Positions 61,128 through 64,000 of a DNA stretch of 64,000 bases are shown piece by piece (the first letter of the stretch is position 1; each line of letters opens with the position of its first letter). The stretch covers positions 124,001-188,000 of the forward strand of contig NZ_JACXYU010000006.1 in NCBI RefSeq assembly GCF_014779715.1, in the 5' to 3' direction. The notes beneath the pieces are model-generated. The model was not told the DNA's origin. It did not search any database and saw only the letters and a list, made by a program, of their open reading frames with translations. The position numbers and the translations under genes are program-made. The DNA is from Streptomyces chumphonensis (GTDB lineage: Bacteria; Actinomycetota; Actinomycetes; Streptomycetales; Streptomycetaceae).

Positions 61128-63050
61128 TCAAGGGAGCTGGCCGGACCCGGAGGTCGCGCCGCGGTACCAGTACTCGAGGGTCAGCACATGCCACAGATGC
61201 TTGGAGAAGTCGCGGTGCCCGGCGGCGTCCTCGGCGACCAGCCGCGCCAGCGCGTCCCGGCGCAGCAGCCCGGAGCGCACCAGCAGGCCGTCGTCGACGA
61301 CCTCGCGCACCAGCGGGGCCAGGTCCCGGCTCATCCAGGCGCGCAGCGGGGCGCTGAAGAGGCCCTTGGGCCGGTACACGACCTCCCGGGGCAGGATCGA
61401 GCAGGCCGCCTCCTTCAGGACGGCCTTGCCCTGCCGGCCGGCGATCTTGCGGTCACCGGGCACGGCGAACGCCGCCCTGACCACCTCCACGTCCACGTAC
61501 GGCACCCGTACCTCGGTGGACGCGGCCATGCTCGACCGGTCCGTGTACGCGAGGTTCAGGCCCGGCAGGAACATGCGGGTGTCCCCGAGGCACATCCGGT
61601 TGACGAAGTCGTCCAGGTCGTTGTCCTCGTAGACGTCCGCGTGCTCGGCCAGCACGTCCTCGACCGTCCCGGCCAGGTCCGGATTCACCAGGGCGAGCAG
61701 CTCCTCCCGGTCGTACATGGTGTAGCTGCGCCGGAAGGCGGTCTCCTCCGGCAGGTCGGCGAAGGAGAGGAACCGCTTGGCGAAGCGCACCGACCGGTAC
61801 CCCCGCCGGGCCGAGGCGACCGGAAGCCGGTCCACGGCCGTCGACAGGCCGCGCCGCAGGGGCGCGGGGACACGCTGGTAGCGCAGTGCGAGCAGGTTCG
61901 CGAGGTGCTTGCGGTACCCGGCGAACAACTCGTCCGCGCCCATGCCCGAGAGCATCACCTTGACCCCGGCCTCCCGGGCGGCCGAGCAGATCAGGAACGT
62001 GTTGATCGCGGCGGGGTCGCCGATCGGCTCGTCCAGGTGGTACGTCATCCGGGGCAGCAGCTCCAGGACGTCCGGAGCGATCTCGATCTCGTGCAGGTCG
62101 ACGCCGAACCGCTCGGCGACCCGGCGCGCGTGGCGCAGGTCGTCGGGCATCGCCTCGAACCGGGCGTCCTCGGCGCGGAACCCGATCGTGTACGCCGAGA
62201 TCCCGGGGCGGTCACGGGCCGCGAGGGCCGTCAGGTAGCTGGAGTCCAGGCCGCCGGAGAGGAACGTGGCCACGGGCACGTCGGAGAGCAGGTGCCGCCG
62301 GGTCGACTCCTCGACGACGGCGGCGATGTCCGGCCGCTCCCCGCTCCGGGCCCGCTCCCGGCCCTCGGCGGCGACGTCCCGCAGGTTCCAGAACCGGCCG
62401 CGCTGCACCCGCCCGTCGGGCCGGCACCGCAGCCAGCTGCCGGGCGGCAGCTTCTCCGCCTCCCGGAACGCGCACCGGGAGTCCGGCACCCAGTAGTAGA
62501 GCAGGGAGGCGACCATCGCCCCGGGGTCCACCTCCAGCGACCGGCCGGTCCCGGCGGCGAGCGCCTTGAGCTCGGAGGCGAACGCCAGCCCCGTGCCGCG
62601 CCGCAGCAGGAAGAGCGGCTTGATGCCGAGCTGGTCGCGGGCGAGTACCAGTTCACCCGTGCGCTCGTCGAAGACGCCGAAGGCGAACATGCCGCGCAGC
62701 CGGGGCAGGCAGTCCGTGCCCCAGCGCCGCCAGGCCTCCAGCAGCACCTCGGTGTCCGAGGTGCCCCGGAAGCGCACCCCGGCGGACGTCAGCTCGGCGC
62801 GCAGCTCCGGCGCGTTGTAGAGCTCTCCGTTGTAGGTCAGGGCGAGGCCGCCGGAGACCATCGGCTGCGCGCCGGTCCCGGACAGGTCGATGACGGCCAG
62901 TCGGCGGTGTCCGAGGTGGACCTCGCCGTCGCCGAGGGCGTGGCCGTACCGGCCCGCCCCGTCCGGGCCCCGGTGGGCCAGTGTGTCCGTCAGCCGGTCG
63001 GTGACGGCCTTTCCGTCCGGCCACCGGTACGTGCCTGCGATACCGCACAT
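61128..63050 (-). CDS. asnB: Asparagine synthase (glutamine-hydrolysing), EPS-type
   Basis: A 640-aa enzyme. Cys2 of MCGIAGTYRWPDG is the glutaminase nucleophile, with HRGPDGAGRYG and LTYNGELYNAPELR. The synthetase domain has ATFLSGGLDSSYLTALAA (the SGGxDS PP-loop) and MLSGMGADELFAGY. In exopolysaccharide clusters such enzymes are believed to amidate a uronic acid or another carboxylate rather than make free asparagine. The gene lies between the bi-domain dehydrogenase and the Wzc-like gene, with short gaps. Confidence 0.93.
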   Translation of the reverse strand: MCGIAGTYRWPDGKAVTDRLTDTLAHRGPDGAGRYGHALGDGEVHLGHRRLAVIDLSGTGAQPMVSGGLALTYNGELYNAPELRAELTSAGVRFRGTSDTEVLLEAWRRWGTDCLPRLRGMFAFGVFDERTGELVLARDQLGIKPLFLLRRGTGLAFASELKALAAGTGRSLEVDPGAMVASLLYYWVPDSRCAFREAEKLPPGSWLRCRPDGRVQRGRFWNLRDVAAEGRERARSGERPDIAAVVEESTRRHLLSDVPVATFLSGGLDSSYLTALAARDRPGISAYTIGFRAEDARFEAMPDDLRHARRVAERFGVDLHEIEIAPDVLELLPRMTYHLDEPIGDPAAINTFLICSAAREAGVKVMLSGMGADELFAGYRKHLANLLALRYQRVPAPLRRGLSTAVDRLPVASARRGYRSVRFAKRFLSFADLPEETAFRRSYTMYDREELLALVNPDLAGTVEDVLAEHADVYEDNDLDDFVNRMCLGDTRMFLPGLNLAYTDRSSMAASTEVRVPYVDVEVVRAAFAVPGDRKIAGRQGKAVLKEAACSILPREVVYRPKGLFSAPLRAWMSRDLAPLVREVVDDGLLVRSGLLRRDALARLVAEDAAGHRDFSKHLWHVLTLEYWYRGATSGSGQLP

Positions 63051-63053
63051 GTC

Positions 63054-64000
63054 CTACCGCACCTCCTCGTCGCTGTCCGGAACGCGTGCCGCGCCCACCG
63101 CGAGCCGCTCTGGCCGCCGCGCTCTCCCGTTCGGCCGTGCGGTCCCCTCGTCCCGCCCGCGCGGCGCCGCCGGTGCCCCGTCCCACAGCGTGCCGTCGGT
63201 CCGGTCGCGCGGGTCGGGGTCGACCAGCACCACGCCGAGCACCGGGACGTCCTGCTCGGCGAGCTGCCGTGCCACGGTGTGCAGCCAGGCGGCGCTGCCG
63301 TGCCCGGCCCGCACGACGAGTACGGTCCGGGTGCCGAGGTGCCGCAGGTCGGTCCACGCCGTTCCGGGCGCCACCGATCCGACGCCGATCCGACGCTCGC
63401 GGGGCGCGGCGTCCGTGCCACCGTCGCCGCGGACGACGACCGGGTCCCCGGGCCCCGTTCGGCGCGAGGCGAGCTGCCGACCGGGCAGCCCGTCGACGAC
63501 GACCACCGGCTCCTCCTCGGCCAGGGCGCGGGCGAGGTCCAGGGCGAGCACGCCCGTGCCGCGCGCACAGCCCAGCTCCAGCAGCGAGACCGGCTCCGCC
63601 GAGCCGCGCAGCGTGCGGGCCAGGGTCGCGGTGAGCCGCGACCGTGCCGACCGGACGCGCCGGCGCCGCCACAGTCGCGGCGATCCGCCGGGCAGTTCGG
63701 CGACCACCGACGCGCCCAGGTGCGCCGCGATGTCCCGGCGCAGCACCGGACGGTCCCCGACCACGGTGCCGACGGCCGCGACCGAGAGCCCGAGGACGAG
63801 CCCGAGGACGAGCCCGATCGCGCCGTTGGTGGCCGCCGCCTTGGGCACGGAGTGCCGCAGGGCGCGCGGGGCGTCGACGATCTGCGTGCCGGAGACGAGC
63901 TCGGCCGTGCCGATGCGCGCCTCCGTGGCGCGCCGGCCGAACGCGCCGATCTCCGAGGTGAGCTCCGCCCGGCGGGCGAAGAGGGACTCCAGGTCCGCCG
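63054..64000 (-). CDS. Wzc/Wzz-like polysaccharide co-polymerase, degenerate kinase domain (C-terminal part)
   Basis: The C-terminal 314 residues of a protein that continues past base 64000. The first visible part is a helical Wzz region (ADLESLFARRAELTSEIG, then IVDAPRALRHSVPKAAAT), followed by a membrane segment (AIGLVLGLVLGLSVAAVGTV) and a cytoplasmic Rossmann-like domain. Bacterial tyrosine kinases have a GEGKST Walker A here. This protein has SLLELGCARGTGVLALDLAR with no Lys, no clear Asp Walker motifs and no Tyr-rich tail, so it is probably not a kinase. It likely sets chain length or links to a separate kinase. Confidence 0.78.
   Translation of the reverse strand, partial: ADLESLFARRAELTSEIGAFGRRATEARIGTAELVSGTQIVDAPRALRHSVPKAAATNGAIGLVLGLVLGLSVAAVGTVVGDRPVLRRDIAAHLGASVVAELPGGSPRLWRRRRVRSARSRLTATLARTLRGSAEPVSLLELGCARGTGVLALDLARALAEEEPVVVVDGLPGRQLASRRTGPGDPVVVRGDGGTDAAPRERRIGVGSVAPGTAWTDLRHLGTRTVLVVRAGHGSAAWLHTVARQLAEQDVPVLGVVLVDPDPRDRTDGTLWDGAPAAPRGRDEGTARPNGRARRPERLAVGAARVPDSDEEVR

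Overview
The window is high-GC actinobacterial chromosome, almost certainly Streptomyces. The evidence is very high GC with strong third-position G/C bias, frequent GTG starts, 4-bp stop/start overlaps, and actinobacterial markers: SepH, DUF4193, DUF3093, DUF3710, DUF3159, CutRS, and a ferrochelatase with the Cys pattern of the Fe-S type. From memory, the gene order of the first ~30 kb resembles the conserved S. coelicolor region around SCO5855-SCO5901. No rRNA, tRNA, CRISPR array or IS element was seen.

Region 1 (1-12.3 kb): a VOC-protein fragment, a two-domain sulfurtransferase, and a small accessory block. The block holds a MocR-type regulator, a fumarase-superfamily lyase, an FAD/NAD(P)-binding oxygenase-like protein and a divergent glutamate decarboxylase. 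The lyase/flavoprotein pair, translationally coupled, is reminiscent of the CreD/CreE aspartate-nitrosuccinate route to nitrous acid. The divergent promoter region carries two direct copies of TGGWCCACTTC, a plausible MocR operator. sepH, a sugar-lactone oxidase, a VOC protein and an MFS transporter follow.

Region 2 (12.3-30 kb): conserved core genes. They are ferrochelatase, inositol monophosphatase, the CutRS two-component system, DUF4193, DUF3093, a thioesterase coupled to dut, DUF3710, KdpDE (without kdpFABC here), an OB-fold protein, DUF3159, a TrkA pair, an SDR-DUF2867 oxidoreductase and a TrmA/RlmD-type RNA methyltransferase.

Region 3 (30-41.7 kb): accessory or stress modules. A ribbon-helix-helix/PIN toxin-antitoxin pair has upstream GTACAT repeats. 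A SpoIIE-type phosphatase is coupled to a protein with the W-x9-EH and EWH signatures of light-sensing adenosylcobalamin-binding domains. Next is a coupled two-gene unit: a 1972-aa P-loop (STAND-like) NTPase and a 518-aa protein ending in a HEPN-type R-N-x3-H motif. This unit is the best candidate in the window for an undescribed, possibly anti-phage, system.

Region 4 (41.7-64 kb): a PAP2 phosphatase, then a long minus-strand exopolysaccharide operon that runs off the right edge. It encodes a degenerate Wzc-like protein, asparagine synthase, a bi-domain dehydrogenase, heparinase II/III, a parallel beta-helix lipoprotein, an O-antigen ligase/polymerase, two glycosyltransferases, a Wzx-like flippase and a pyruvyltransferase. 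It also holds an unusual nucleotide-sugar cassette: cytidylyltransferase, C-methyltransferase, PIG-L deacetylase, epimerase, DUF4910 protein, RmlC-like epimerase and a class III aminotransferase. Most junctions overlap by 4 bp, implying one translationally coupled transcript.
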